A stretch of 26,764 nucleotides of DNA from JAIRNF01 sp031550925 (GTDB lineage Bacteria; Bacteroidota; Bacteroidia; Bacteroidales; UBA932): NCBI GenBank assembly GCA_031550925.1, contig JAVBOE010000047.1, forward strand, positions 1 to 26,764, read 5' to 3'. Positions 1-8,618 of this stretch are shown piece after piece. Both the position numbers and the translations under genes were made by a program. The notes beneath the pieces are model-generated. The model saw nothing but the letters and a program-made list of their open reading frames with translations, searched no databases and was not told the origin of the DNA. Each line of letters begins with the position of its first letter. The first letter of the stretch is position 1.

Positions 1-985
1 GAAGCTCAACAACAGTATAGAACGCACCCTTAGGATTTGGACAGATAACACCGTCTATTTTATTAAGAGCTTCAACAATGCAATCGCGACGCTTAATGTA
101 CTCTTGATATACTTCATCAAAGTACGTTTTAGGGGTCTGAAGCGCGGCTTCGGCTGCAACTTGTCCGTATCCCGGAGGACATAAGCGAGCTTGAGCATAA
201 CGTAACGCTGCCGACATTACATCTTTATTATGAGAAACGATAGCACCTACACGGATACCGCACATGCTGTAACGCTTAGAGGTAGAATCGAAAAGTATTA
301 CGTTATTTTCGATACCCTTAAGTAGCATTGCCGAATGATGCTTTCTTCCATCATAGCAGAACTCACGGTAAACCTCGTCTGAGAGTAGATACAAGTCGTG
401 CTTAAGAACCAGCTTACGAAGCTGCTCCAGCTCATCTTCTGTATAAAGATAACCGGTAGGGTTGTTCGGGTTACAGATCATGATAGCCTTTGTTTTAGGC
501 GTAATCATCTTTTCAAACTCTTCAATTGCAGGTAGCGCAAATCCGGTATCAATAGTAGTTTTAATGGTCTTGATAGTTACACCGGTCATAAATGCGAACG
601 AGTTATAGTTGGTGTAGTATGGCTCAGGAATAATAATCTCGTCTCCGGGGTTAAGGCAAATTGTAAAAGCCATAGTGATAGCTTCAGACCCTCCGGTAGT
701 TATTACGATTTCGCTTGCAGGATCAACATCTATACCGATACTTTTATAGTATCCGGCTAGTCCCTTTCTGTATGATTCGTTACCTGCTGAGTGGCTATAC
801 TCAATAACCTTTGCATCATAATTTTTCACAGCATCAAGGGCAACCTGAGGAGTATGGATATCGGGTTGACCAATGTTAAGGTGGTAAACTTTTATTCCTC
901 TTTTCTTTGCTGCTTCAGCGTAAGGAACAAGCTTTCTAATAGCAGATGCCGGCATTGCAACACCTTTTTCTGAAATTTTTGGCAT
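1..985 (-). CDS. Class I/II PLP-dependent aminotransferase, aspartate aminotransferase-like (C-terminus cut by window edge)
   Basis: The reverse strand reads as an open frame of 328 codons from an ATG at 983-985 and runs off the window at position 1, so the C-terminal part is missing. It belongs to the fold-type I aminotransferases, which move an amino group between an amino acid and a 2-oxo acid using PLP. Visible marks are NPNNPTG at residues 172-178, SDEVY at 202-206 and the Schiff-base lysine Lys237 in DSTSKRYSMCGIRVG. The Arg that binds the substrate carboxylate would lie beyond the window edge. The family assignment is secure. Aspartate as substrate (aspC-like) is inferred from overall resemblance and is not certain. 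The gene stands alone, on the same strand as the next three genes. Confidence 0.9.
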   Translation of the reverse strand, partial: MPKISEKGVAMPASAIRKLVPYAEAAKKRGIKVYHLNIGQPDIHTPQVALDAVKNYDAKVIEYSHSAGNESYRKGLAGYYKSIGIDVDPASEIVITTGGSEAITMAFTICLNPGDEIIIPEPYYTNYNSFAFMTGVTIKTIKTTIDTGFALPAIEEFEKMITPKTKAIMICNPNNPTGYLYTEDELEQLRKLVLKHDLYLLSDEVYREFCYDGRKHHSAMLLKGIENNVILFDSTSKRYSMCGIRVGAIVSHNKDVMSAALRYAQARLCPPGYGQVAAEAALQTPKTYFDEVYQEYIKRRDCIVEALNKIDGVICPNPKGAFYTVVEL

Positions 986-1033
986 AACGTTTTATTGTTT
1001 TTAATTGGTTTGCTCTAGGCTAGAATAATCATG

Positions 1034-1041
1034 CAAACATA
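1034..1041 (-). promoter_or_regulatory. Possible -7 element for the aminotransferase gene
   Basis: On the minus strand this reads TATGTTTG, which fits the Bacteroidetes -7 consensus TAnnTTTG. It would start a transcript about 45 nt before the ATG at 985. No good TTTG is seen at the -33 spacing. A second match, TATATTTG at 1087-1094 on the same strand, is an equally good candidate. Confidence 0.35.
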
Positions 1042-1114
1042 TATGTTTATTATTAAATAGAATATGTTTTTGCGCATTTTATTTTGCAAATATAGCTTTA
1101 ATTTAATAGTTGTC

Positions 1115-3139
1115 TTATTTTACCGATAGGCGATCTTCTACCATTCGCGTAGTATATTGCTGCATAAAGGCTTTTGCTAATCGCTCGAGCTTGTTTTTTA
1201 CCTCAGGCAACGAATCGATAAGGTTATTTCTAAGAAAAACATCTTCTTTAAACTTATAAAGTGAAAGTGAGTTCTGCCCGTCAAATTGAATCATATAATC
1301 ACCTTTCATCAGCTGTAAGAAGCTGCCAACATATTGAACGGCAAAATCTTTGCCCGGATATTCTGGTTGTGGTATGCTATCTACCTCAACTTCAACCGAA
1401 GGCTTCACTAATTCTTTCTTTAACAAATCGTTACCGAATGAGATAAACTTGCCCTTATAGTTTAAGTATGATAAAACAGAAGGCAAAATATCCGCCTGCT
1501 GTGCCAGCTTTTTCTCCATTCCGACCAAGGTTGAATCGCCGGGGCAATAAAACACAATAGGTATAGCATATAACCCAACCGATGTTTTATACTCATCGTT
1601 TGCTTGATATATCCCTCCATGATCGGCTGATAGTACAAACAGCGTACTATCATACCAAGGCATTTTTGATGCTGTTTCGAAGAATTGACGTAACGCATAA
1701 TCGGAGTATCGCAACGAATTACGAAAAGCATCGGGACCGTCTTTGAAAACATCTTTATAACGCTCCGGCAAATTAAACGGCGTATGCGATGAAAGCGAGA
1801 ATAACGCCGTACAGAAAGGTTGCGGCATTTTATTCAGCTCTTGTGCATAAAACTGAAAAAACTCCTCGTCAAAAATACCGGCAATACCATCATAGTGCGA
1901 TTTATCGCCAAACTCATCCATGCCGTAGTATTTCTCAAAACCCATTAGGTTGGCTATACCGTTAAAGCCCATCGCCCCGTTGTAAGCATTATGGAAGAAC
2001 GCCGTTTTGTAGCCCTCATTTCTCAGTATCGTGGCAATGCCATTTACGTTGTTGGCCGAGTATGGCGAAAGTACATACGGTTCTATGATAGAAGGAATAG
2101 ATGCCAGCACTGAAGGCATCGCGTCTATCGATTTTCGTCCGTTAGCATATGAGTATAGGTAGAATTTACTTTGCTGCATCAACGAATCAAGGAAAGGTGT
2201 ATATGATACAAAGCCCTCCTTGCCTTCGTTATAAGCCGATATAAACTCCGACCCAAAGCTTTCTAGAATAAAGATCACAACGTTTTTATACCGGAACGGT
2301 TCTGCGGGCTGGTAATCTTTTACAGGTGTAAAAATACTCTCCAGCTCCTCTTCGGAATAGTAACGATACACCGGCATTTTATTAACGCTTAACGTTCTTA
2401 TTAACGTAAAAGGAGTATTCTGCACCAAAGGCATTTCTATCGGCTCTTTTACATATTCCGAAGCATTGCTGAGGCTTATCGGTCGGTTATGAAACATCAT
2501 ATGCCCGCGCATACCAAAGAACATAAAGAGCACACCAACCAGCATCAGCACGGTATTAACCGGATAGTAAAAAAAAGGAGAAGAAAATCTATCGGGCTTC
2601 TTCAGCTTACCGTATGCTTTGATAAGGATGAATACCAGCGCGATAAATATCAACACTATGTACCAGTATTGCACAAAGAATCCGCCGAATAGCTGCAGTA
2701 TATTTCCTTCGTTCGAAAACTCATTGAACACCGTAGTGGTGGTACGCCGCATGGTAAAACGGAAGTAAATAATATCCATGCAGTTGGTAGCAATAGCAAC
2801 TGAGTTTGTGAGCACAAACCAAAACTTAAACACCTTTTGATAGCTGATATTATACCTAAACTTAAACGGTATAAGCATTGCAACCAGGTATATAGAGTTA
2901 ATATAAACCAAAGCCGACGCATCAAACCTCATTCCTCCCAGCAAAAGAGAGAAGAAATGAGATGTTGTCATATTGGGATAGTAACCCGTATTAAAAAGGT
3001 AAAACAGCAAACGGCAAACGGTAAACAAGAGCATTACCAAAGCCATACGATAAAGTAGCATTAAGAATGCGCTGCTATTAAATCCGCTGCGTGTCAAGTA
3101 ATATTGCCATACACTTTTATGGCTGTTGCTTTTTTTCAT
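1115..3139 (-). CDS. LTA synthase/sulfatase-family membrane transferase (alkaline phosphatase superfamily)
   Basis: A 674-residue protein with about five N-terminal membrane segments (near residues 25-50, 62-92, 104-125, 152-174 and 190-212), followed by a large periplasmic sulfatase-type domain from about residue 285. Likely metal ligands are Glu293 in FILES, and Asp506-His507 in SADHG. Ser337 in NGRKSIDAMPS sits where LtaS has its nucleophilic threonine. His452 in SSHTPF is also conserved in the family. Relatives transfer phosphoglycerol or phosphoethanolamine to envelope polymers or lipids. A diderm Bacteroidota would not make classical lipoteichoic acid, so the substrate is unknown, and an MdoB-like or lipid-headgroup transferase role is only inferred. 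It is separated from porV by a 230-bp gap that holds a repeat hairpin. Confidence 0.85.
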   Translation of the reverse strand: MKKSNSHKSVWQYYLTRSGFNSSAFLMLLYRMALVMLLFTVCRLLFYLFNTGYYPNMTTSHFFSLLLGGMRFDASALVYINSIYLVAMLIPFKFRYNISYQKVFKFWFVLTNSVAIATNCMDIIYFRFTMRRTTTTVFNEFSNEGNILQLFGGFFVQYWYIVLIFIALVFILIKAYGKLKKPDRFSSPFFYYPVNTVLMLVGVLFMFFGMRGHMMFHNRPISLSNASEYVKEPIEMPLVQNTPFTLIRTLSVNKMPVYRYYSEEELESIFTPVKDYQPAEPFRYKNVVIFILESFGSEFISAYNEGKEGFVSYTPFLDSLMQQSKFYLYSYANGRKSIDAMPSVLASIPSIIEPYVLSPYSANNVNGIATILRNEGYKTAFFHNAYNGAMGFNGIANLMGFEKYYGMDEFGDKSHYDGIAGIFDEEFFQFYAQELNKMPQPFCTALFSLSSHTPFNLPERYKDVFKDGPDAFRNSLRYSDYALRQFFETASKMPWYDSTLFVLSADHGGIYQANDEYKTSVGLYAIPIVFYCPGDSTLVGMEKKLAQQADILPSVLSYLNYKGKFISFGNDLLKKELVKPSVEVEVDSIPQPEYPGKDFAVQYVGSFLQLMKGDYMIQFDGQNSLSLYKFKEDVFLRNNLIDSLPEVKNKLERLAKAFMQQYTTRMVEDRLSVK

Positions 3140-3229
3140 CTTTTCATCAGATAAAATATATTAACTCAGAAACCGTTTAAATTTTACTATTTCAACATTA
3201 TTGTCAACGCTAGAAAGTGTACCTAACTC

Positions 3230-3301
3230 TGCTGAGCCCCTAATCCCCTAAAGGAGACTTTCCGAAGGTGTAGGCTTAAAGTTCCCTTTAGGAGCTCAGC
3301 A
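3230..3301. repeat. Palindromic repeat unit between the sulfatase-family gene and porV
   Basis: The outer arms 3230-3243 and 3288-3301 are complementary at 13 of 14 positions. Between them lie diverged copies of the CCCCTAAAGGGGACTTT module found at 8370, 14650, 16840 and 26360. This is a member of the dispersed palindromic family seen throughout the window. As RNA it would fold into a hairpin on either strand and could end or attenuate transcription from porV toward the next gene, though no U-run supports a classical terminator. Confidence 0.65.
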
Positions 3302-3372
3302 ACTTTTGACTCATCCTTATTATCAATAAAAATCTTCAAGTCTTTGTGTCTTTAAGTCCTGTCGTCTATATG

Positions 3373-4464
3373 CTATTTTGCTCTATACTCGCTTCGCTTT
3401 TTTATTGCCACCATCAACGAAAACTTAAACGTATTAGATAGCACTCCATCCTGACCCTTTACTGTTGTAAAGTAAGCAATATCAAGCGTTACAGAGCTGA
3501 AAGCTAATCCTGCTCCAAAAGTAAGATAGTTGCGCCCACCAAACCTTTTCGATTCGGCAGAAAAACCTGTCCGAACAGAAAGTACGTTGTTGTATTTATA
3601 TTCAACACCAAGGTTTGTAGCAATAGACGATGATAACCCATCGCTAAAAGAACGGAAGACAGCAGTAGGAACAGCATCATCGTTATACTCCCAGTTCTCG
3701 GGAACGAGCAGCTTATTAAAGTCAAGAGAAAAAGACAGGCTGTTCTGCTCATCTAAATTCATACCAATTCTTCCCCCTACCCTCATATTCATCGGGAGAA
3801 AGTATTTATCGCCGCTATCTGTTTTAAGCTTCGATCCAATATTAGAAAACACAACACCAACGGCAACCTCTGACTCCTTACTTAAAAAACGTACCGGCTT
3901 TTGCCAATAAGACGCAACATCAACAGCAAAATTATGCGCATGATCGGTATAATATACGCTTGGACCGCTTGCTTCTATTGTGGTTGAGTTTATGTAACGG
4001 GCGGTAAGCGCCGCCGATAAGTTAGGTCCGAAACGACGGGAATAGGATAGGTCGAAAGCAAACTCCGTAGGTTTTACGCTGGATAGATAGTTAGCACCAG
4101 CATCATATAAAGAAATATTGCCTAACGAAAAAAAGTATAACGATGCTCCCAATGCCTGATTTTGTGGCAAGGCATAATAACCGGAAAGATAACCTAAATA
4201 TACATCCTTAGCAATGTCTCTTAGCCATGGTACATACGATACACCCACTCCTCCTGGGTCGCCAATAAACGCATACTTTGCGGCATTCCAACGTTGCGAA
4301 AAGATATCAGGCGAAGTTGCAGCGCCAACCTCTCCCATACCCGAAGAACGAGCATCCGGAGATATGTTTAGCGTTTGCAAGCCCGGTGTTATTTTGGTTT
4401 GCGCATTAACAGCACTAGCAGCATACAAAAACGCAAGAAGCAAAACAAAAGAATAGTATTTCAT
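3373..4464 (-). CDS. porV: Type IX secretion system outer-membrane protein PorV
   Basis: A 363-residue outer-membrane protein of the PorV (LptO) type. It has a signal peptide (residues 1-21, cut after VNAQ) followed by the family signature SPDARSSGMGEVGAATSPD at about 34-52 and the WNAAKYAF stretch. The rest alternates like beta strands (SLGNISLYD, FDLSYSRRFG) and ends in a strand with basic residues. PorV is a shuttle protein of the type IX system: it collects C-terminal-domain-bearing cargo from the translocon and passes it to the attachment complex. No other T9SS gene is in the window, which is normal because these genes are scattered. The related PorQ family was considered, but the N-terminal signature favours PorV. 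Confidence 0.88.
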   Translation of the reverse strand: MKYYSFVLLLAFLYAASAVNAQTKITPGLQTLNISPDARSSGMGEVGAATSPDIFSQRWNAAKYAFIGDPGGVGVSYVPWLRDIAKDVYLGYLSGYYALPQNQALGASLYFFSLGNISLYDAGANYLSSVKPTEFAFDLSYSRRFGPNLSAALTARYINSTTIEASGPSVYYTDHAHNFAVDVASYWQKPVRFLSKESEVAVGVVFSNIGSKLKTDSGDKYFLPMNMRVGGRIGMNLDEQNSLSFSLDFNKLLVPENWEYNDDAVPTAVFRSFSDGLSSSIATNLGVEYKYNNVLSVRTGFSAESKRFGGRNYLTFGAGLAFSSVTLDIAYFTTVKGQDGVLSNTFKFSLMVAIKKRSEYRAK

Positions 4465-4574
4465 AAGCTAGGCCTCAAGCAAAATAAAACGGAAAGATAA
4501 AATTTTTGTAAGTAAAATAAAAATGGATACAAAGATTTATATCATTTTATTGAATAAAGAGCAAAGAGCAAGGA

Positions 4575-4605
4575 TACTCCCTCCCTTTGGGAGGATTGGG
4601 GTGGG
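4575..4605. repeat. Short GC-rich repeat fragment beyond the tgt stop
   Basis: A C/G-rich block in AT-rich surroundings, containing the small hairpin CTCCC-TTT-GGGAG at 4581-4593 followed by GATTGGGGTGGG. It matches the GC-rich tail of the long direct repeats near 6040-6070 and 23130-23157. It lies 7 nt past the tgt stop codon. Confidence 0.55.
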
Positions 4606-4611
4606 CTTTTC

Positions 4612-5742
4612 TTATAAACGGTTCGACAGCTTTGCTACCATTGTTCTTTTCCACTCAGCAAAGCTACCATCAAGAATACGCTTACGAGCCTCGTGCACCA
4701 GCCACAGATAAAACGAAAGGTTATGAATACTTGCCAGCTGCGGACCCAACATCTCGCCCGAGATAAACAAGTGCCGCAGATACGACTTTGTGTAGTGATG
4801 GTCGATATAGCTGATGCCGTTATGATCTATAGGAGAAAAATCGTGGCTCCACTTCTGGTTGCGAATATTAATTATCCCCTCGGATGTAAATAGCATTCCG
4901 TTACGTCCGTTACGTGTTGGCATTACGCAGTCGAACATATCTACCCCTCGCGAAATAGCCTCAAGAATATTAACAGGTGTACCCACGCCCATAAGGTAGC
5001 GAGGCTTATCTTTGGGCAGTACCTCATTTACCACCTCAATCATTTCGTACATCTGCTCGGTAGGCTCGCCAACCGCCAACCCGCCAATAGCGTTACCGTC
5101 TCTATTAAGCGAAGCAACATGCTCGGCAGCCTGTACCCGCAAATCTTTATAAACACAACCTTGTACTATAGGGAAAAGCGTTTGGTTGTAACCATAGAGG
5201 TTTTCGGTTTCGTCGAAACGCTTTACACAACGCTCTAACCATTGTTGAGTAAGCTTTAGCGATTTTGCAGCATAGTCGTATTCTGCCGTTCCGGGAGGGC
5301 ACTCGTCAAATGCCATAATGATATCAGCACCTATTTTTCGCTGAATATCCATTACATTTTCAGGTGTAAAAAAATGCTTAGATCCGTCGATATGCGAACG
5401 GAACTCGCAGCCCTCTGCCGTAAGCTTACGATTCGCAGCCAACGAAAAAACCTGAAAGCCACCGCTATCGGTAAGTATAGGTCTATCCCAACCCGAAAAT
5501 TTATGTAATCCGCCAGCCTGTTCAAGCACATCGGTACCGGGACGAAGGTATAGGTGGTAGGTGTTGCCAAGAATAATTTCGGCCTGTACCTCTTCCTTTA
5601 AATCACGGTGGAGAACACCCTTAACACTGCCCACCGTACCAACGGGCATAAAAATGGGTGTGTGGATATCTCCATGGTCGGTATGTATTACGCCCGCTCT
5701 GGCGTTGGTATTGCTATCTATATGCTGTAAATCGAATGTCAT
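4612..5742 (-). CDS. tgt: Queuine/preQ1 tRNA-ribosyltransferase (tRNA-guanine transglycosylase)
   Basis: A 376-residue Tgt, full length for the family. It swaps guanine-34 of GU(N)-anticodon tRNAs for preQ1, an early step of queuosine formation. Seen in the sequence are ILTDSGGFQVFSL with the general-acid Asp92, FDECPP at 145-150, PIVQG at 191-195, GGLAVGE at 220-226, and SRGVDMFDCVMPTRNGR with the nucleophile Asp268. The C-terminal zinc site of the bacterial enzyme (CxCxxC plus a distant His) is not there. The matching segment, about residues 303-318, has HNGISYID in place of the cysteines, although the downstream HNLSFYLWLV with His340 remains. I recall Bacteroidota Tgt proteins sharing this loss, so it is probably not a defect of this copy. 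The start ATG lies about 20 nt from a promoter-like match. Confidence 0.95.
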   Translation of the reverse strand: MTFDLQHIDSNTNARAGVIHTDHGDIHTPIFMPVGTVGSVKGVLHRDLKEEVQAEIILGNTYHLYLRPGTDVLEQAGGLHKFSGWDRPILTDSGGFQVFSLAANRKLTAEGCEFRSHIDGSKHFFTPENVMDIQRKIGADIIMAFDECPPGTAEYDYAAKSLKLTQQWLERCVKRFDETENLYGYNQTLFPIVQGCVYKDLRVQAAEHVASLNRDGNAIGGLAVGEPTEQMYEMIEVVNEVLPKDKPRYLMGVGTPVNILEAISRGVDMFDCVMPTRNGRNGMLFTSEGIINIRNQKWSHDFSPIDHNGISYIDHHYTKSYLRHLFISGEMLGPQLASIHNLSFYLWLVHEARKRILDGSFAEWKRTMVAKLSNRL

Positions 5743-5761
5743 GCTATATAAAATCAGACGA

Positions 5762-5769
5762 CAAAGTTA
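5762..5769 (-). promoter_or_regulatory. Probable -7 promoter element of tgt
   Basis: On the minus strand this is TAACTTTG, an exact fit to TAnnTTTG, 20-27 nt upstream of the tgt ATG at 5742. A TTTG (5795-5798, minus strand) is nearby but about 25 nt away, longer than the usual spacing. Confidence 0.55.
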
Positions 5770-5866
5770 TACAATATTGGTTAGTATGCCTTAACAAAGA
5801 TTTTTTACAATAAAACAGGAACCCTGCTCCACGTATCAAATAATTGTTAAATTTATCGGCATTATC

Positions 5867-6082
5867 AGAAGCTGTTTAAATTCGATAGTTGCTACATTTA
5901 CAAACAGTGCTTTGCGTTAGTATTAGTGGTCAGTAAACATTTTTCTCTCCCTACTTTTGTCTTGATATAAAAGTAGGCAAAAGATCAAGACCGCCCGACG
6001 CTACACCCCCTCCCTAACCCTCCCCCAAAGGGTGAGGGAATCTCCCTCCCTTGGGGAGGGCTGGGGTGGGTGGCCATGCGCT
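5867..6082. repeat. Long direct repeat, copy 1 (about 216 bp)
   Basis: This block fills most of the 441-bp gap between the divergent tgt and S41 protease genes. It matches 22904-23168 in the same orientation. The left half has moderate identity, and the right half from about 5990 (CCGCCCGACGCTACACC...) has only a few differences. It begins with AGAAGCTGTTTAAATTC, contains a CTACTTTT/AAAAGTAG inverted repeat around 5950-5976, and ends in a GC-rich hairpin region plus GGGGTGGGTG and CATGCGCT. No ORF of substance is inside. The remaining bases of the gap, 5770-5866 and 6083-6183, show nothing else recognisable. Confidence 0.85.
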
Positions 6083-6183
6083 AATAAGCTGTATGCAGGG
6101 TTTTTCTTGCTAGAAATGAATTTTAACAGTATCTTAAAGTATTAAAATGCAATACCCACTAATAAACAAATACCCTATATAAC

Positions 6184-7218
6184 ATGAAAAAAATATTACT
6201 AATAACCATTATTCTATATGGCTCTAGTTTAATAGCCCAAACAAAAGATAACGCTCAAACCGATGTTGCCAAATGCCTACGAGAAATATCCAAAGAAATT
6301 ACTTCTAACTATATATTTCCGGATGTTGCGGCAAAAATTGATTCGGCTATAGCTGCCGACCTGAAAACAGGCAAGTTTAACAACCTATCAAATGATAGCC
6401 TTGCCCAAACATTGACCGGTTACTTAAGGTCTATAAGTAACGACAAGCATTTTTTTGTAAAATATCTCCCCGACCATAAACCAACTTCCCCAAATCCGGA
6501 GAGTGAAGAACAACGCGCGCTGGATAGCATTACAAATAGCCTATATAACTTTGGATTTAACGAAGTTAAACGACTTGAAGGTAATATCGGCTACATAGAC
6601 TTTATAGGGTTTGCAGAGCCTAACTCAAGCGAATTTGCGCTAACATCGGCCATGAACTTTGTATCAAATACCAATTCGCTAATTATAGATTTAAGAAAAA
6701 ACAGAGGTGGTGATAACGGTATGCTTCTTTTATTTTGCAGCTATTTCTTGAGCGATAAAGCATATCTATACGAAACAACTTTCCGAGGTAAAGGTATAAC
6801 CACTGAAAATTGGACAAAAGACGAGGTTGCAGGAAAAAAATACCTTAACAAACCGATTTACATTCTTACAAGTAAAAGTTCTTTTTCTGCGGCAGAAGGT
6901 CTTCCCTATGTTTTACAATCGTATAAGCTGGCAAAAGTTGTTGGAGAGCAAACGCAAGGTGCGGCAAACCCTGTCGATCCGTTTATAGTTGATAATAAAT
7001 TCTTACTGCTCATACCCGTTGGACAGGTTACATCTACTGTAACAAAAACGAACTGGGAGCATGTTGGGGTAATTCCCGACTATAAGGTTGATGTGGATAA
7101 AGCGTTAACACAAGCGCACCTATTAGCCTTGAAGGAGGTACAAAGTAATAAGGTAAGAACCGAACTGTCTGATACAAAACTTACCGAGCTGATTAAACAG
7201 CTTGAAGCGGATTTATAG
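6184..7218 (+). CDS. S41 family (C-terminal-processing/IRBP-like) serine protease, exported
   Basis: A 344-residue protein with a signal peptide (residues 1-19, ending LIAQ). The peptidase S41 core spans roughly residues 130-290: GYIDFIGF at 136-143, SLIIDLRKNRGG at 165-176 forming the conserved strand and turn, TSKSSFSAAEG at 229-239 with Ser235 as the likely nucleophile, and VVGEQTQGAANP at 252-263. There is no PDZ domain, and an N-terminal helical part (about 25-95) precedes the core, as in the retinol-binding-protein-3-like S41 group. It should act in the periplasm or at the cell surface on unknown peptides. The next gene starts 52 nt downstream on the same strand and also encodes an exported protein, so the two may be co-transcribed. 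I see no clear TAnnTTTG promoter before it. Confidence 0.85.
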   Translation: MKKILLITIILYGSSLIAQTKDNAQTDVAKCLREISKEITSNYIFPDVAAKIDSAIAADLKTGKFNNLSNDSLAQTLTGYLRSISNDKHFFVKYLPDHKPTSPNPESEEQRALDSITNSLYNFGFNEVKRLEGNIGYIDFIGFAEPNSSEFALTSAMNFVSNTNSLIIDLRKNRGGDNGMLLLFCSYFLSDKAYLYETTFRGKGITTENWTKDEVAGKKYLNKPIYILTSKSSFSAAEGLPYVLQSYKLAKVVGEQTQGAANPVDPFIVDNKFLLLIPVGQVTSTVTKTNWEHVGVIPDYKVDVDKALTQAHLLALKEVQSNKVRTELSDTKLTELIKQLEADL

Positions 7219-7270
7219 ATAACAATTCATTCTAATTTAACGTAAAAATACCTTCTAAATAAAGCAACCT

Positions 7271-8284
7271 ATGTATCGCATTTTTCTATTGCTGTTGCTT
7301 GCTCTTTTCTCAAAAGAGCTATTTGCGCAAAGTGAACAAGAACAGCAATCATGGCGAATAATGTTCTACAACGTAGAAAACTTCTTTGATACAGAGAATG
7401 ACTATGAAACCAACGATGACGAATTTCTACCCGTTGGCTTTTACCATTGGACACAGAAAAAGTTCGAGAAAAAGCGAGATGATATAGCAAAAGTCATTGA
7501 TAGCATTGGCGTACCTGCTATTGTTGGATTATGCGAAGTAGAGAATCGTTACGTGTTAGAGCAGCTAACACAACATACCTCGCTTAAGAAACATAGCTAC
7601 GCCACACTCCATAAAGATTCTCCCGACTCCAGAGGTATTGATGTTGCTTTACTATACATACCTCAACATTTTCGGCTAGTTGATTCCACGTTTTTCAAAA
7701 ACAATAACAAAAAAAGTACTCGCGAAATTCTTTATGCCAAAGGCATACTAGGTAATATAGATACGCTACACATTTTTGTAAATCATTGGCCTTCGAAAAT
7801 TAACGGTGAAGAAGAAACTGAGCCATATCGCATGGCGGCAGCAATAACATTACGCAGTAAGATAGACTCCATTTTACAAATCAACCCGTATGCCAACATT
7901 ATTGCAATGGGCGATTTCAACGATTTACTCAATAGCAAACCTATTAAAGAGGGATTAAAAGTAAGTAGTACAGCTAAATCATCTAAACAGAATAATCTTT
8001 TCAACCTTGCTGCTTTAGCAGCAAATAAAGGCGAAGGCTCGTCTAAGTATAAAGGTAGCTGGCAGCTGGTGGACATGATATTTTGCTCTACTAATATGCT
8101 GGATAGCAATAATAGTCTGAATTGTAGCATGCATGGCTTTACCATTTTTAAAGCCGACTTTCTGCTAAATGCAGACAAAACATACGGAGGCGTAAAGCCA
8201 AAGCGAACGTTAGCAGGGCCACGCTATATAGGAGGTGTAAGCGATCACTTGCCTGTATATATTGATATTAAAGGTAAAAAGTAG
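7271..8284 (+). CDS. Endonuclease/exonuclease/phosphatase (EEP) family protein, exported
   Basis: A 337-residue member of the DNase I-like EEP superfamily with a signal peptide (residues 1-20, cut after ELFAQ). The metal and catalytic motifs appear in the expected order: FYNVENFFD with Asn34, GLCEVEN with Glu89, DSRGIDVALLY at 119-129, VNHWPSK with His172, MGDFND with Asp215 and Asn217, and the terminal GGVSDHLPV with Asp325-His326. All key residues are present, so an active Mg-dependent phosphodiesterase or nuclease is likely. Whether the substrate is DNA, RNA or a phospholipid cannot be told. It follows the S41 protease by 52 nt. Its TAG stop abuts a repeat element that begins at 8285. Confidence 0.9.
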   Translation: MYRIFLLLLLALFSKELFAQSEQEQQSWRIMFYNVENFFDTENDYETNDDEFLPVGFYHWTQKKFEKKRDDIAKVIDSIGVPAIVGLCEVENRYVLEQLTQHTSLKKHSYATLHKDSPDSRGIDVALLYIPQHFRLVDSTFFKNNNKKSTREILYAKGILGNIDTLHIFVNHWPSKINGEEETEPYRMAAAITLRSKIDSILQINPYANIIAMGDFNDLLNSKPIKEGLKVSSTAKSSKQNNLFNLAALAANKGEGSSKYKGSWQLVDMIFCSTNMLDSNNSLNCSMHGFTIFKADFLLNADKTYGGVKPKRTLAGPRYIGGVSDHLPVYIDIKGKK

Positions 8285-8511
8285 CACGACACAAGTATCA
8301 AGTATCACGAAAAAGACGATGTGTAAATTTGCTAATGTGTAAATGTAATAATGTAAGACTTCGCATTTACCCCTAAATCCCCTAAAGGGGACTTTTGCTG
8401 CGTGCGTTAGCCAGCGATTTGCGACTGTTGAGGAGATGTCTCACTTCGTTCGACATAACACTATGTTTTTGTTGCATATCTTATATTGTGATGCTTGATG
8501 CTTGTGTCGTG
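8285..8511. repeat. Composite palindromic repeat element A
   Basis: The outer arms 8285-8308 and 8488-8511 are inverted copies at 22 of 24 positions (CACGACACAAG...). Inside are an AT-rich module (GCTAATGTGTAAATG, about 8325-8345), one CCCCTAAATCCCCTAAAGGGGACTTTT module (8368-8394), and the module GAGGAGATGTCTCACTTCG/TTCGACAT (8429-8456). The same modules recur at 9878, 14542, 16832 and 26274. The element starts directly after the stop codon of the EEP gene. It covers the C-terminal two-fifths of a spurious minus-strand reading frame. Confidence 0.75.
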
Positions 8512-8540
8512 ATACTTTCCACATCAATCTGTAAAAAGTA

Positions 8541-8572
8541 AGTCGCTTAGATAACGTCTTTTCTAAGCGACT
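8541..8572 (-). terminator. Terminator-like hairpin downstream of the riboswitch transcript
   Basis: A perfect 11-bp stem, AGTCGCTTAGA (8541-8551) with TCTAAGCGACT (8562-8572), and a 10-nt loop. In the minus-strand RNA the stem is followed after three bases by UUUUU, which suits a rho-independent terminator. On the plus strand no U-run follows. It would end a transcript started at the cobalamin riboswitch promoter after roughly 360 nt. Confidence 0.55.
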
Positions 8573-8618
8573 CATTTCTCCCTCCAAAGCTAGCAATTCT
8601 ACTATGGCATTAGCAATG

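Noticed and set aside
3530..3910. 126-codon plus-strand frame opposite porV, and similar antisense frames opposite tolC, htpG and the adaptor
   Set aside because: They are antisense to confidently identified genes and show no family resemblance.
5990..6075. Possible coding stretch in the GC-rich part of the direct repeat (proline-rich frames)
   Set aside because: The same sequence occurs in non-coding position at 23080-23160 and as a fragment at 4575-4605. No start codon and frame are shared.
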